A program made the position numbers and the translations under genes. Below, piece by piece: positions 1 to 13,404 of a DNA stretch of 64,000 nucleotides (position 1 is the stretch's first letter; each line of letters opens with the position of its first letter). The DNA lies in contig NC_087072.1 of NCBI RefSeq assembly GCF_026151205.1, positions 9,889,169-9,953,168 on the forward strand. The letters are read 5' to 3'. The notes beneath the pieces were generated by a model, which ran no database searches, was not told where the DNA came from, and saw nothing but the letters and a program-made list of their open reading frames with translations. This DNA comes from Bolinopsis microptera. Lineage: Eukaryota > Ctenophora > Tentaculata > Lobata > Bolinopsidae.

Positions 1-640
1 AAGTGAAAGAAACCCATGATTCTGACTTTAGGTAGGATTAACCACTACCAAACAAACCTGGCCTCATATTGACTTGACTCTGGATTTAAGTACGTGTCCA
101 ACATGTTTGTTAAAACAGGCCTCGTACTCTTGTTCATATTTTGTGAATGTCATTTCACCAAAATATGTGAGTCTCGTGGTTTTACCCTTGATCCACATTA
201 GCAATATGCTGTGATACATGTATGTTGGGTTACGATTGTGCGATTTTTTATGGTTCGTTACAAATATCTAATGGGATTATTTTTCTCGGTATTGCATCAT
301 GGTGTATTGAGCAGGTGGTTTAGTTTACATAAATCGTAGTGATGATGCAAATATAATTCAGTTATTGAGACAAAACGTCATGATGCTATTTGACTTTATA
401 TGTTTGTTTCCTTTTAATTTGTCTGATTCGGGCAACTGAGCTGAGTTGCAAAGTAAACCTTCTATAAAATATACAAAATAATCCGAATGGATCTTAGAAA
501 AGAAGGGTATGCGATTTCCGGGCTGTTATTAATAGACCTTATGACACAAATATGAAGTGCTCAATGAGTGCATTAAACCGTGTTTGGGGCAATATCAAGA
601 AAATAACCATATTTCTGATTTAAACCATATTTCTCCACAG
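1..640. other. No recognisable gene; probably intron of the gene ending at 2218
   Basis: AT-rich sequence with no ORF resembling a known protein. A splice acceptor (pyrimidine-rich tract ending CCACAG) closes the stretch at 640, so at least its end is intron. Confidence 0.5.
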
Positions 641-2218
641 TGATGAGGAAGATCAAGATCAGTATCTGACACGCCAAGCGAGAAAACAGCGAGAAATGAA
701 CCGAACCAGAGCTCCTCCTGCTCCTCTTCCCCTTCCAGATCCTATATTTCGTACTCACAAGAGAGTCGACAAACCTCCTCTGTAAGTTTTACTATCACTG
801 GAAATTGGGATTTCATACGACACGGGTATTATCTTCATACTGTTTGCATAAAATGAATACTGATGAGCAAAATTCGTACAATTTTTTGTTGCCTAATACC
901 AGATTAGGCCCTATTCGCTAAAAAACAGCTGTACATTTCATCAACCTGTAAGATTTAAACGGGGTTATACTTCCATTTAAGAAAATTAAGGGGTCGTATT
1001 TCTTCCACTTTATGCAATGAAGAATCTGATAAGAAGATGAGACGATAAGAGATTGTATGTACTTAGAAACTCATGCAATATATTATTATTGATGTATTTC
1101 TCAGGGGTGAGGTAGCGGACCAAGTCAGCTTCTCGCATTTGTTATCTCATGGCTATCAAGTGGATTGGGGCAAGGATATGGCTGAGACAAGAAAGCAGAA
1201 AATGGAGTCTAAGAGGGTAAGAAATGTACATTTACTATTTCTTAGTTCAATCCATGACAATCATCTCATTTAAGATTTATTGGTTCAAGCCAATTCTCCG
1301 ATCACATTTGCGAAATTTTCTCACGTACATCACCGATCTTGCCCGCCTCTACTTGCGTTACAAATTGTCATCTTGCTAGCTGTGACTTGGTCGATAAACG
1401 CTAGTGGTTTCTAGCGAAACGTTACTAATAAGATTGCTTGACATAATAACTCACAAATATACCCGGACTCATAGAAACTTTAGTTTGCTCATCACCTTGT
1501 ATTCCTAGTAGGGCTACCCATTCAAGTTAGAAGAGTTCACTGCAGTTGTTTATCTTTCCCGCGGTTTGCCGTTCGAACTTATCATTGGTCAAATTGTAGT
1601 AAACGGAAAGTAGTCTACCACCATATTTGTTGAACGTAACGCGCGGTCGCCTAATTTCAATTGCAAACAAAAAGTAGCTGCTGTCATTCGGCAGTGTTTA
1701 TCGCATGAAAATATATTGCGCTCTAATTGGTGGTTGCTATGGCAACCACGCTCATGTGACTGCGTAATTTGTGGACATGTGACCACGACACAATGGGCTG
1801 GGGGGCATAATAATTAAGATCTTTTGTTGCACCTACCTTTACAGCCATTTCCGTGGGTATTATGAGCTGCAGGCCACTTAAATGGTAAACTTGCCCTTCG
1901 GTTTACTTGTGCATTGTGCAACGATTATCCCTTAGACGGATCTAATAAACTGAGATCACAATTTAAGTATATTGGCTATTAAAACGACATTGCACCCTGT
2001 GGAATGTTATTTTTGACAGAAATGACAATATTCTAATATTCTTCCTCAAAAATTCTCTCATTCCTGAATTCCTCTAGAGAGTTGAACGCGAGCAAAAGGA
2101 GAAGCTGACTCAACATTTGACAGATATGAAGAAAAATAACGCGACTACGGTTCCTGATAAACCCCTGTTCAAGATTAAGAAGTTCTCAAACGTTGCACCA
2201 AAAGTTGTCAATAGCTAA
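641..2218 (+). CDS. 3' end of a spliced gene, unidentified charged protein (partial)
   Basis: Three exons join in phase: 641-781, 1105-1216 and 2078-2218, with AG acceptors before each and GTAAG donors after the first two. Together they encode about 131 C-terminal residues ending at TAA 2216-2218; the 5' part lies beyond the window or in exons I could not place. The sequence is rich in Lys, Arg, Glu and Gln, with a proline patch (APPAPLPLPDP) followed by a likely coiled coil, and ends with LFKIKKFSNVAPKV. That basic 'FKxKKF..V..KV' tail reminds me of ciliary or microtubule-associated proteins, but this is only an impression. No catalytic motif or membrane segment is visible. Exon phase agreement makes the gene model reliable; its function is unknown. 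Confidence 0.7.
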
Positions 2219-5200
2219 CATTTGACAAGACGTTGAAGACATTTTTGCAGACATTTAGCTAGAGCATAGCAGATAATCAGACTTGTATAAAAAATACACG
2301 TATAAATAGACTTGGCTATGGGTGCAACGAGGAAGTTTGTTGTGACACGTGACAACGAAGTGTGTATCTAATTGGTCACGTTGTCACGTGTCAAAACAAA
2401 CCATCTTGCCTCATCCGAAGTCATTAGTCAAGTTGGTACCATGTTGATGTACAAATTTGAATACGCGGATGTTGTAACATGTAACTTGTAGCCTTACGCC
2501 GTATTTGTTGACTCTTTGATGTAAATACGAAACTTGCTTTTCTTTGTAACGAAGGTTTTTAAATATTTACTTATAAGATACTCTATTATAAAATTGTTCT
2601 AATGCGAGAGTTTTATTGAAAGACTCAGAATTTCGTGTCTAGTGTGTTGTTGTGTAGTTAACAGTCACACACGTGACTATAAATTGAACATCTGGTCCCC
2701 TCAAAAACCTCCACGTAGCACCTACGATCATACTCGGTCCTTTCTGCAAGTGTTAAATATTGAGACTGTGAATATAAATACCAACGACATGGTTGTCTAT
2801 TACAAATGACGTGATAGTCTTTAAAAGCTGGCCCCCAAAAACCGGAAAATCAGAGCTTTTGGGATCCCAACTGTCCCTAAACCCACCTATGAATAGTTCT
2901 ACAATTACAGGTGGATCATTGTTCTGGTTGAGTGCCACTAATATGTTATATCAAGTTTCACTAGTGTGGAGCGCACTGTTCAGATCATTGTCGGGGCCGC
3001 TACAGCAGAGTCGTTATTATTTCACCTGCTGCTGAAGGGCGTTACTGCAGTAGTAGCTACGTGTTTTATAAGTCTATCTTAATGGAAATTAGTGGGTTTC
3101 TTTATCATCACGCACATATTCTGTAATGTACTGTCCAACTGTGTCAACTGCCAATACGGTGAAGAGACCATGATAGTCGCAATTATGCTAATTTCAAAAG
3201 TACACTTTTGTAATTGCACTGTTCTCTGTATTAGCTAGATGTATAGGCGTATATTACTACCACACAGCATATAGCTGTTGTGTCTACCACATTTGTGATC
3301 ACTTTCTTAGTCTACTGTAGCGCAGTCTGCCAAATTCTTAGCTGCACATTCCACAAATAATTGGAATATATTGGAATGACAGGCCAGAAATTCGCTGCTA
3401 AATTGCAAAGCGGCGTGTCGTGTACTTGTATTTTTGTGTATGCTTGAACAAGTGCGCTTATTAATAACGAATATGTGTACAAATCGCTGTATTCTGATTG
3501 CTTAGCTTGTGTGTATTTCTTGAAATTAGTGAATTATCTCCCCGATCAGACACGTATCATTAAGATTCGTCCCGACAAATACCAATCCTTCAATAGTTCC
3601 ATCTCGCCCACTAGTAAATACCGCATATTATTCAGCCGCTGTGCACTACAATACCACGCTGCATATTATTCAGCGGCTGTGTATTATGCGAGTAAGTGAG
3701 TAAGCACGTCAATCAACAAGACAACAGGACAACTGCCAGATTTCAGTTTCAGCCAGCCATTGTTCGGCCGACCTGACTAGAAACCGCACCTCTCTCTTTC
3801 TCTTTGTTGAATTGCCAAAGCTTGCTGATGAGTATTCCCCGGTTGCTTTATGTATAATACATTATACATCACATCAGGCGTTTTTACGTTGTTATACATT
3901 TCAGATGTAATGTTTCTTATTCGATGTTGTTAATCAGAATGTACCTACTATCTTCCATCTTTCCATTGTTCAGCCTTTGTATTAGCAGCTTGACAATCTA
4001 CATACGTTTCTTACAGTTAACTAAGATATATAAGTTAGATCATAGTTTACTAAGATACATAGTAAGTTTCTTGAAGGAAGTTTTTGTGGACCACGTTTAC
4101 AACTTTATTGCTACAAATTTGTGACTAATATTAGCCGTTACTGTGCAACGCACAGAAGGAACAAATCTGTCACAAGTTTGACTCAGTTGCTTATATATTT
4201 GCTGGCATGTGTGTGAGACGTGAGTGCCCCATATGTAAGCATGGTCTACGCTTGTGTAATGTGTAAATACCTAAGAGTCTGATGTTGCTGTAGCAACCAA
4301 TAACAACAAACAAGAAAAATAGCTTCGTTAACTTCCAAAGAATACTAATAATGGCCTGGCTCGGTCGATTATAGAAAATTCTTTGTCATTAGATGCGTCG
4401 TTAGGGATCGTTAGGGATCGTTATGGAATGAAAATCTGGAATGAAAATCTGCTTCAATACTATGTGTCTACTTTCATACTGTTGTTGTTTATTGTGTCTA
4501 CCTCGCTGTAGGTAGATTGTAGCTCTTCCTTTTCAAAGTTAGTATTCGAACATCTACGACTATTACACCACAGTCGAGAAAAGCTGGCTTCTGTATTTCG
4601 AGCTTTTAGTGTAATTTTATCGCAATGATTTAAACTTTTAGTGGCTAGATTTTCGCGGCCGTGCTTTATCAATTATTATCATTCATCACTAATGACACGC
4701 AGTAATGCCGAATTTAATGCGCCATTAACTCGACCACTTACAAATTACGGATCCATGAACATCATTTACCGTCACTTGGCTTACAATAATGGACTCGTGA
4801 GATGGGACCGGTTGTAAGATATCCCGTTTCTATCTACTCGCGAATGATTTAGTTTATTCGTCCCCACGTCCTGGTAGCTTAGCTGCAGAGTGTAACTCAT
4901 AGCACGGCACATATCAACGTTTACTTAATACTTAAGGAGGGGTTTGGTTTACAATTACCGCCTTTTTTACTATCTGAAAACTTTAGGGTGTTACAGCTGA
5001 CTTTAGTCATTCGCAAAGATCGGCTCGGTGCAAACGAGTACACACAGTGCACACGCAGTGCACACACACAGTGCACACACTCTCTGTTTGTACCTCAGTA
5101 CGGTGCACACACTCTCTGTTTGTACCTCAGTACGTCAGCTTCCTCCAATCCTCATCCCTCTATCACACTTACACTCATACTGTCTGATCAACACAATCAG

Positions 5201-7055
5201 TATATTATAACCTAATACAATTTCATCACTCGTCAGCTTCACAATAGCGCTATACTATACATCTACACTTGTATAATGCACGGTATAATGTCATATGGTT
5301 CATTATGTGCTATGTTGTATTATATATACACGTTATAAAGGTAAACCCTTCACATGCCCGTCACTTGCAATTGCATTCACCCTGTTTATATGGTGCATCA
5401 CAAGCTTGATGTACCCAATCAACCTTGTGAACTTTCTGTACCCAGGAATCACTTTCTCGCATAGCTAGTATAGATCATTTACATAAGAGTAAGCACCACC
5501 TCGGCCCTCCGTCATGCTGTAACCAATTAACCTGCATTATTGTACCTTGTTAGTTATTATACCATACTTTAATTACTGAACCGCTGCCATAGCGTCTAGC
5601 ACACACACACGTGCTCTACAACTTGTTATACAGTGCTTGTTATAGTACTTAGTAGTAGTACAGACTACTACACACTGTTTAAATTACACGCAGAGCGGCC
5701 CTCTCTCTGTAATATATATAATTACACTCTCAAACTGTACCTTCTCGGTACACTCATCTTTACATACTGATCATGAAGGAGCTTCAAGCGACTCTCAATC
5801 TCAGTTATAAGTTACAGTAACGATAACTATTGTGTGCCATGCATTGTTAGTTTGTAACTGCTCTCGTTCTTGTCAGGAGAAGTTGTTTGTTGTTTCTTTG
5901 GGAGAGCTGACTGCTGAGATACGAACTTTATTTGACTCTTAACTCTTAATTGCATATAACGTTGAATGTTTTACTTTTCATAATTTGTAAGTTTTGGAAA
6001 ATTGCGATACTCTCAGCAAAACCTGTCGCATCCTTGCAGTCATGTTATGCTAGGCTGGTGGATTTACTCCGAGTTTTTCACACTTTCAGCAGAATGTGCT
6101 GCTTCTGCACTAAACCGGTGTCAACTATTTTACTAACGAATCACACTCGTCTACTGGAGAGTGTGTAGAGTCTGCAGCGTTTAAATCTTACCATATCATG
6201 TTGTTACACACTTTTACTGCAGTTATTCCACAATTTTGATTAGAATCGTACAGATACGAATGGTTTTAATGTGCTTGTAATATAAGAAATAAGTTTAAGT
6301 TTTACTGGTAACAGAAACAGAACTAACTTATCAAGATCACAAGGTACGCTCCCACTCTGTTCCTCAGAAATTTGTGGGCGGGATATTTGACTTCAATTTT
6401 TACGGTTTAATGTTCAAAAGTTTAATCGTATTGCTGTAACTGTTGTCGCTACCTTTCAGCGGACTATTGCTCTACAATGATACCGTTATTGCTCAATTTA
6501 AAGACTCATATAGAAGGCAATAAAACAAGTTACATCCTAGATGGATGAAGGCTCACTAGTCAATACCATTAAAGTAATTACACTTACACTTAATATAACG
6601 ATTAATGATCCTTGTTACATCACAACACAACACAACATAATTAAAAACATATCAGCTAAACGTAACTGCTATTTAAAGTAGTTGTGTTTGCTTAAAATAA
6701 CGAAATATATAGTATTATTCTAATTTTCGTATATTTTTATGACCTAAATATACAAAAATGGAGTGATTTTGTATTTTATCTCATAAATTAGAGCCATTGA
6801 AAATCCACACACTATTTTCAACTCAACCTGTAGATTCATGATCAGGCAACCTGTAGTGCACTTAGCGGATTCGTCCCCAACATACTCTTCTGCTGAGTAG
6901 ACATGATATAACTTAGTCAGTCGCAAATTTAGCATAACTACTTGTTTTCAGCGTTTTCGTCATGCACATTGTACTCTAAGTGTACTGATATGACTCACTA
7001 TTACCATTTTATTTGGGAGACTCTGCTCAGAAGACTAGAGTTTGCCACATGCTCG
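2219..7055. other. Gene-poor intergenic stretch
   Basis: No ORF over about 80 codons and none resembling a known protein. It contains a short tandem stretch of CACACAGTG units and a twice-repeated 25-base unit around 5040-5135, plus AT-rich unique sequence. The first bases after 2218 are the 3' UTR of the preceding gene. Confidence 0.6.
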
Positions 7056-7057
7056 TT

Positions 7058-7258
7058 ACCCCGGTACCTCATTAACTTGGTACTTCGATAACTTGGTACC
7101 TCATTAACTTGGTACCTCATTAACTTGGTACCTCATTAACTTGGTACCTCATTAACTTGGTACCTCATTAACTTGGTACTTCGGTAACTTGGTACCTCGG
7201 TAACTTGGTACCTCGGAAACTTGGTAACTCGGTAACCCGATAACTTGGTAACTCGGTT
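7058..7258. repeat. 16-bp minisatellite
   Basis: About a dozen copies of a 16-base unit (GGTACCTCATTAACTT), most uniform in the middle and drifting to GGTACCTCGGTAACTT and GGTAACTCGGTAACCC at the right end. The unit contains a KpnI-type palindrome GGTACC. No coding role is visible. Confidence 0.9.
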
Positions 7259-7259
7259 T

Positions 7260-8570
7260 AAAATATTAAAGCGGCTTTTTGCGGCCGGTTATAGCGCCAC
7301 CACGTCTACTGGCGCCACCACAACAATTAAATGGCGGCAGTAGTGCCATATTACCTTATGTTGGACTGCCCACTTATAACCAGACTCCATAGCATTTGGA
7401 ATTCGAAGGAGAACTTGTTTTAAGACTCAAGATTCCGATATTAATAAGGCCCCTCAAATAACTTAATAACTGAACAAAACCATTAACCACGGAGAGCTAA
7501 ATTACCAGTTACCAGGCGATTTAAAGTAAATATAGAAATGCGATCCTCATTTCGATTATAATGATTCGATGATGTTCCCCGGAAATTCACCGCTTTCTCA
7601 CCTTATAATTAAATTTAGTGCTCGGTCCTAAATTCTATTTTGCCTCAAATTGTGCGCTGCAACAAATATTACTTATATTAGGTGGATAATTGTTGGCGTA
7701 ATATGATCCAATGGCGTAATAACTAATATGATTCAATGTCACACAATAACTTTATGTTGAGAATGTTTGATTGGATTTTAAGTTAACAAGGAGATTGGTT
7801 TGCAAGTTTTATATGATTATAAAATTATAATTCTCTTAACAATGCTCAATATTCCTCCAGGAATTTATAATTTGTCTTCCCTCTTTGTCATTTTGGTTAG
7901 TGCCTAGATTCTGCTTCCTCCCATATTAAAATTCCGCAGGTTGTTATCTTTTGTCTTGCTGTGTAGGTTGTAGGTATAGCTGAACATTATCCAATATTAT
8001 TATTATTAGACTACTTGCGAATTCTTTTCCGCACATTTCCAGTCGTAAACTGTTGTCTCGTAACCCGTTGTCTGCATTTTTATTGCACACTTGTATCAAG
8101 TTATAATAATATCCAATATCAGGTTACTTTCGGTATGTCCAATGTTTGGTTTTTGTAACCTAGCAACGTCTTCTGAGAACGAAAACCCCCTCTTTCACCC
8201 TGCATTTCACTTTCTCCCGCATAGCTATTTGGTAAGATTTAGGGTAGAGGTCTCTATAACTATTTACTTTAAGTGTTAATGAAGAAAAGAGGGTAACGGT
8301 AACTGTAAATGTTGGGCGATAATTCTGATAAGAGTAAGATAAGTTGAGGTTAGTATTATGAGGACCTCAATCATGAGCTGTGAACACAATCAGGGCACAC
8401 TAGAAACTATTATATTACTATTAACCGTGTAGTCATCGTTTTTGGCCGAAAGTCTGCGAAGATAAAATTTAAATTACGACGAAAATTTCAAATGTTAATT
8501 GGCCTAACAAACGCTGATGAACCAAATGCAGTTATTATTATATCGGACCCAAAAAGACCTTTTGGTTTTG
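7260..8570. other. Intergenic, nothing recognised
   Basis: AT-rich unique sequence with no recognisable protein or RNA gene. Confidence 0.5.
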
Positions 8571-8576
8571 GGTTTG

Positions 8577-8601
8577 GTAGTACTAAAATTTTTAGTACTA
8601 C
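8577..8601. repeat. Perfect 12-bp inverted repeat
   Basis: Arms GTAGTACTAAAA and TTTTAGTACTAC are separated by a single T. It lies about 135 bases upstream of the dispersed repeat at 8736 and has no assigned role. Confidence 0.7.
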
Positions 8602-8735
8602 AATTTGTCTGACAACTGTGAGCTGTCATATGACAACAGCGACTTACCAAATCTGTGTCATGTCTCAAATCATCTCCCTAGCATTATTGACACCACTAAA
8701 TGGCAACATGTATATTGCAATAGCCGCTGCTATCT

Positions 8736-9048
8736 TACTATATATAAAGCGAGACGATATATATGGTTCCGTGCCATTTTACTGACACCACGGCATCAAC
8801 TTTAACGCGACTTTCCGCAAAAACCGTAAAAGATATAAAACTGAAACTTTTTTGGCTGGGTCAAATGCTTTAATGGCCTTCAAATCAGCATGAAAAAATA
8901 AAAAATTGGTCAAGAAATAGGAGTTTTAGAGCTCAAAATTTGGACCCCCAAGTGGTGTCAAAAACGCGAATTAAATAGGTACCTAATAATTATTTTAGTC
9001 TCTTGAGTCTTGACACCACTTTAGGGTTAGACGGGTTCCTGCTAGTTG
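8736..9048. repeat. Dispersed repeat D, copy 1
   Basis: About 313 bases that recur with small differences at 41723-42056. Both copies start with TACTATATATAAA and end with GGGTTCCTGCTAGTTG. No terminal inverted repeats, poly-A tail or ORF is visible, so the class is unknown; a non-autonomous mobile element is the likely explanation. Confidence 0.85.
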
Positions 9049-9336
9049 ATATAATGTTATATATACTATGTAAGTATGTATGCTATGTGTTGTATGCTAT
9101 GAGTTTTATGCCATATATTCAATCCATAGAGATATTTTAGAGCTTTGATTTAAGTTCGCACTTAAATATTTAAGTACGACTTTGGGAGTTAAACTTAGTT
9201 AGCGTACACTTAAAGTTGCGTTAGCCTCCATATTTAAAGTTTTATTCACGTTGACTACTCTTTCACTGTTTATTATTTAGCTTTTAAGCAGTATACTACT
9301 TTGCTTTCTATATTCTTTCAGACTTTTATTTAAGTC

Positions 9337-9530
9337 TAGTTATACATTACTTTATCATATTTTATTTAACTATTGCCAGATCCGGCCAGTTCAATTTGTA
9401 ACGGAGTTTTGTATTGACAGGAAACGATGTAACAGAGTCGATATATTTTAATGTTGCCATGGGGCAGGGGGTGGCAAGTCCCCATACGGCATACATCGTG
9501 GTCCGGTAGTTTCATTGCGTCCTAATATAT
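9337..9530. repeat. Dispersed repeat A, uninterrupted copy
   Basis: Starts TAGTTATACATTACTTTA and ends near CCTAATATAT. The second copy (58508-58929) holds a 221-base insertion flanked by ATTTGTAA; here that octamer occurs once, giving the empty site. Confidence 0.85.
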
Positions 9531-9929
9531 GGTGCGTGTTGGAAGCGTAATTGTAATCGATACTTACTTAAGCCCATAATTTACTTAAGTGTGCACTTAA
9601 ATCAGGCAGATTTAAGTAAAAAGTTAAGACCAGTCCAAACCGCACTTAAGCTGTACTTAAGTCAAACTTAAACGTAAAATCGGATTAATTTGTGATAACT
9701 AAAAATAGGGATTGACGAACAGTATTAACAGTTTCGAGCATTTTTCAATAAGCTGAAGGGCTTAGTAACAGTTATCTTCAGTCAACATTTACATGAACGA
9801 ATCAATGACACATGTTTTAGCTTCCTGTCCCGATTTCACTTTTCAGGGCCTCTTTTTCACTGATGTCCTCGCGATGTCGACGAGACAAGGCCATCTCGCT
9901 CTCTTTCCTCATCATATCAGCGATATCTG

Positions 9930-10330
9930 TATCTACAGGGTAGTCCATATTCCTAGATCTGCAGTAATTATGCAGGCCATACAACTAACTATGATATTAC
10001 ATGCGGTGTCTTCCTGATACAATATTGCACCACCTGTCTTCTTGCAGAGACACCTAAACCTCGATTTCAGAACACCAATGGCCCTTTCTACAGTGCATCT
10101 GCACTTTTTGTGTGCAACGTTGTACCGTTTCTCTTTCGGAGTGAGATTTTTTTCAAGCAGTGGAACCATCATGATTTATCGCTGGCCGTACCCCGAATCA
10201 CCCCGGATCACTGGAAACGACATAATCATTAATACTAATAGAACCTGTCAAAAACTGTGGCAATATAACCTTCACAGTTCACAGCCACCTCATCACGAAC
10301 GGACATGGCCTGGGTGTGCTCAATTTGCTA
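9930..10330 (-). pseudogene. PIF/Harbinger transposase relic (DDE_Tnp_4 type)
   Basis: On the minus strand an 79-residue open segment contains YNVAHKKCRCTVERAIGVLK, the C-terminal DDE-superfamily signature of PIF/Harbinger transposases, whose Glu (ERAIG) is the third catalytic acid. Just upstream in the same frame is GDSGYGQR followed by a stop codon. GDSGY is the family motif carrying the second catalytic Asp. Further upstream the frame is broken by several stops, so this is a dead fragment of a normally 350-450 residue enzyme. Flanking DNA at about 9150-9680 and 10620-10690 is unusually dense in ACTTAAG-like words, possibly remnants of the element's subterminal repeats. No N-terminal half or MYB-like partner gene is visible. 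Confidence 0.75.
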
Positions 10331-10699
10331 TCACACCATTGGTTAGTGTGAGCTGCGTTACCTCAGTCACGTGACAGTAAAGTACGTCTGCATGATACCG
10401 TTCGTGGACGACAGGCTTATCCTAAATTTGTGTTTTCTTAAAGGGGGTGCGAACCTCAGAACAAGCAAGGTTATTTTGTAATAACGCTCTATGATATATG
10501 ATAGTAACGTTACGGTGACTCAATAGGTGAAACAATTAGCTCTCTAGTGCGAGTAAAAATAGATTTGGGGAGTCGCGAGTGGCACCCCCTTTAAGTGTCT
10601 CTAGTTTCGTGGACAGTAGAAATTGTCGCACTTAAAGTTAAGCTAAGTGCGCACTTAGCTTAAGTTCAAAAAGGTTAAGTACAAGTTTCGTGGAAGAGG

Positions 10700-11645
10700 T
10701 CCACGGAGCACAAAATATCGGAGGTCTTAACTCTACTACTCCACTGCAATATTCAAAATCATTTAATATGCATATGATCGGTCTGAAGGCTCATAACTAT
10801 TATTGGCCGGTAAGCTTAACTATTTAAAATAACATTATTCGCAAGCTGTTTTTATCACCAAACGGTTACACTTTGCCATTAGTTGATAGGATTAGTAGGA
10901 TTGGTAGAATCGAACAGAGGTCTTATTTTTCTGCAAGTCAGTCCAGTCCACGAAGTTAATAATTAGATTAAATTTTTATCTAGCTAGATCGTCCACCCAG
11001 TCGGACTATAGTTAACTTTTATAATGTCGAACAAACCACATTTGACAGCTAAAATACGATCATCCGGCACAAAGCTGACAGTTATGATATTTTATCACTG
11101 ATTCCAGCTTATCTCTTAAAGTCTAACTCTCCCAGGCGGATTAGATATATTGCTTGCCAGCTATCAAGCTAGTACGCAGTACTAGACCAATAGAGGAGAC
11201 GTCTTCTCATTTCTAACTTTTTCTGCATGCCAACTACGCGATAAGTTGTGCTCACACCGATATGTGTTGTCCTGTGCTGGCCAGTGCTGCGTTATAATTA
11301 TATAGTGAGATGAATATCAGCGTTCACTGTCAGTGTTTTTTCATTGAGATACTTCTTTTCTGCGATTACTTAACGTTTGAAATTTCGTTAAAACTGCATA
11401 GCTAGTATAATTTATACAGAATGCTTCTGTATTTAAGTTGATTTAAACATTTAACTAGGTCGATATCCAATTTAATAGTAATCCTGACGGAATTGTGACG
11501 AAATTCACGCTCCGATTGCGTCAAAGCGTTATGTTTAATGCGTTCTTATTGTTAATAATACTCATAATCATATAACTAGTTGTCAACAGTTTGTAATTTA
11601 ACTTCAGGAGTCCCCAGCTCAGTATTTTAATAGTGTTTGCTTTCA
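10700..11645. other. Upstream region of the 11650 gene
   Basis: Unique AT-rich DNA without ORFs. It ends with a strong splice acceptor (TTTGCTTTCAG at 11636-11646), so it holds either a 5' UTR intron or an outron. Confidence 0.5.
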
Positions 11646-11649
11646 GAAA

Positions 11650-12168
11650 ATGACACCTCCTGTCGATTTTGAGAAGATATTGATTGGGGTGAGCTGTTTG
11701 TTCTTCATCTTGGTGTTTGCTGCGATTCTTTTCTGTATGACAGACTTCAAACTCTGCTTCCAGCAGAACAACGCTCAGAAGATATTCCACGACTCAGTGC
11801 TGGAAAATGTTGCTGCCGTTCAGAGAGACCGCGAAAATTCAGCATTGGAGAAAAATGGAGGACTCTCTGTGGGCAGTAAAAGAAATTCAGAGACTAGTAT
11901 GGGCCTTAAGAAAAATAAAACTCATCCAGCCAGTGATGGAATTTCAGACGACACTATAACGCTAGATTATGATGAGACTATAAGAAGCAGTAAACCTAAA
12001 ACTAATGGCAAAGTTATGTCAGACGCCAGTCTTATAGTGATAATTGATCAAGACAAGATAGAGATTAGCAATGAACTTATTGTATCGGGATTGCCGGAGG
12101 GCAAGAGGAAAACTTGCAAGATTCAGAAACACAAATCATCGGACGAAATCAATCCTATGCCGGTTTAG
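11650..12168 (+). CDS. Small single-pass membrane protein, unidentified (172 aa)
   Basis: A single open frame starts at ATG 11650, in the favourable context AAAATGA, and stops at TAG 12166-12168. Residues about 10-30 form one strong hydrophobic helix (ILIGVSCLFFILVFAAILF). After it comes a short Cys-containing juxtamembrane stretch, then about 130 hydrophilic residues rich in Ser, Asp, Lys and Asn. With only nine short N-terminal residues before the helix and no cleavage motif, a type III (N-out) signal-anchor topology is likely. The tail resembles an unstructured cytoplasmic signalling tail with many Ser/Thr sites. A splice acceptor lies 3 bases upstream of the ATG, so at least one non-coding exon or a spliced leader precedes it. 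I do not recognise the family. Confidence 0.65.
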   Translation: MTPPVDFEKILIGVSCLFFILVFAAILFCMTDFKLCFQQNNAQKIFHDSVLENVAAVQRDRENSALEKNGGLSVGSKRNSETSMGLKKNKTHPASDGISDDTITLDYDETIRSSKPKTNGKVMSDASLIVIIDQDKIEISNELIVSGLPEGKRKTCKIQKHKSSDEINPMPV

Positions 12169-13208
12169 TTACCATTTCATATTAATAGTTACAGTGTAGA
12201 CTGTAGATAGCATTTTAGGTAGGTAGTTGTTATATCGTTTACAATTTAGATATATTATAATTTCACGGACAGTATTGTACTAGGAATAATTAGTATGTTG
12301 TAGTTTATCATGTTACAATTTACACAGTCGAGAAAGTTTATGTAATTGTATGTTGGCTTTGCAGCCTTGAGAACCTTTATGATTTTATTATTATGAGCAT
12401 TTTCTGCTGGGATCAGGATAAATTCCATTTTAAATAGTTCAGTTTTTAAGCAATTATTGATTAAACGATGTATTATTAAAGCAAAGTGTCTCATTTGTCA
12501 CGTATATCTGAAGTCAGATCCATTATTATGCGAACACTGGTGGTCGTCCTGGTAAGATTTTCGTAACTCAATTTAATTCCTGTATTCCTATTAATACTGT
12601 TTTTCTATCCATGGATTTACTTGGATAACTAAATTGTAGATGCATTATCGGACCCACAATCGGGAATGTTTGAGTGAAGCCCTGACTTGCTCAATTAAAG
12701 GATCTCGTGTATTGGTGAGATGAAAATAACTAAGCAAGAAACCTGTCTTCCTATAGCCTAACTGTTTAAATATGTTTGAGCTGCCGGATGTTAACAAGTA
12801 GCAGAGTGAATCGTAGATTTCAAATCTTCGACTCGACCAGTCGACCTAATATTTAAAACTCACGTTGCGCGCGCGGCGCGGCGAGTTAGGAGTCATTTTG
12901 CGCAGATTGATCAAAGTTTAATTCTTGTGCGTCCTCCATCAATATTGAAAATTTCCGTCGTCTGTCCCATGACTCAGCACTGGCTCGAGGGAACTCTTAC
13001 ACCCGTGATCAGTGATCATACTACCTATCTGGCCCCTTAGCCCATAGAATATAACGAGGCATCGAATGTTCAACGAAAACAGATCATTTCAACATACTGC
13101 AATTTCTTCGACATTATACTCATATATTCATAAGATGAATGTTTATATTACACATCAACCAACGACTCGTGAGTCGACATCAAAAGCAGGGCTAAGTAAA
13201 TATTATAA
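12169..13208. other. 3' flank of the membrane-protein gene, then intergenic
   Basis: AT-rich, with a short GC-rich patch of CGCG words around 12868-12886. No coding region recognised. Confidence 0.5.
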
Positions 13209-13309
13209 ATTAATGGGGGGGGTGTCATGTCCGTCTATGTCCGCCTATGTCCTGTCCTTTTTGGATTCTATGAGACAACGGACGTGTTTTTTGGGACACG
13301 GACGGACAC

Positions 13310-13400
13310 AGACGGACATTGGCGGACTCGGACGGACATTGGCGGACTCGGACGGACATTTGCGGACCCGGACGGACATTGGCGGACTCGGACGGACATT
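13310..13400. repeat. 20-bp tandem repeat inside the TIR element
   Basis: About four and a half copies of a 20-base unit (CGGACTCGGACGGACATTGG) directly precede the GGA array. Confidence 0.9.
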
Positions 13401-13404
13401 GGTG

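Noticed and set aside
9793..10374. Plus-strand ORFs over the Harbinger relic
   Set aside because: They are antisense shadows; the transposase motifs lie on the minus strand.
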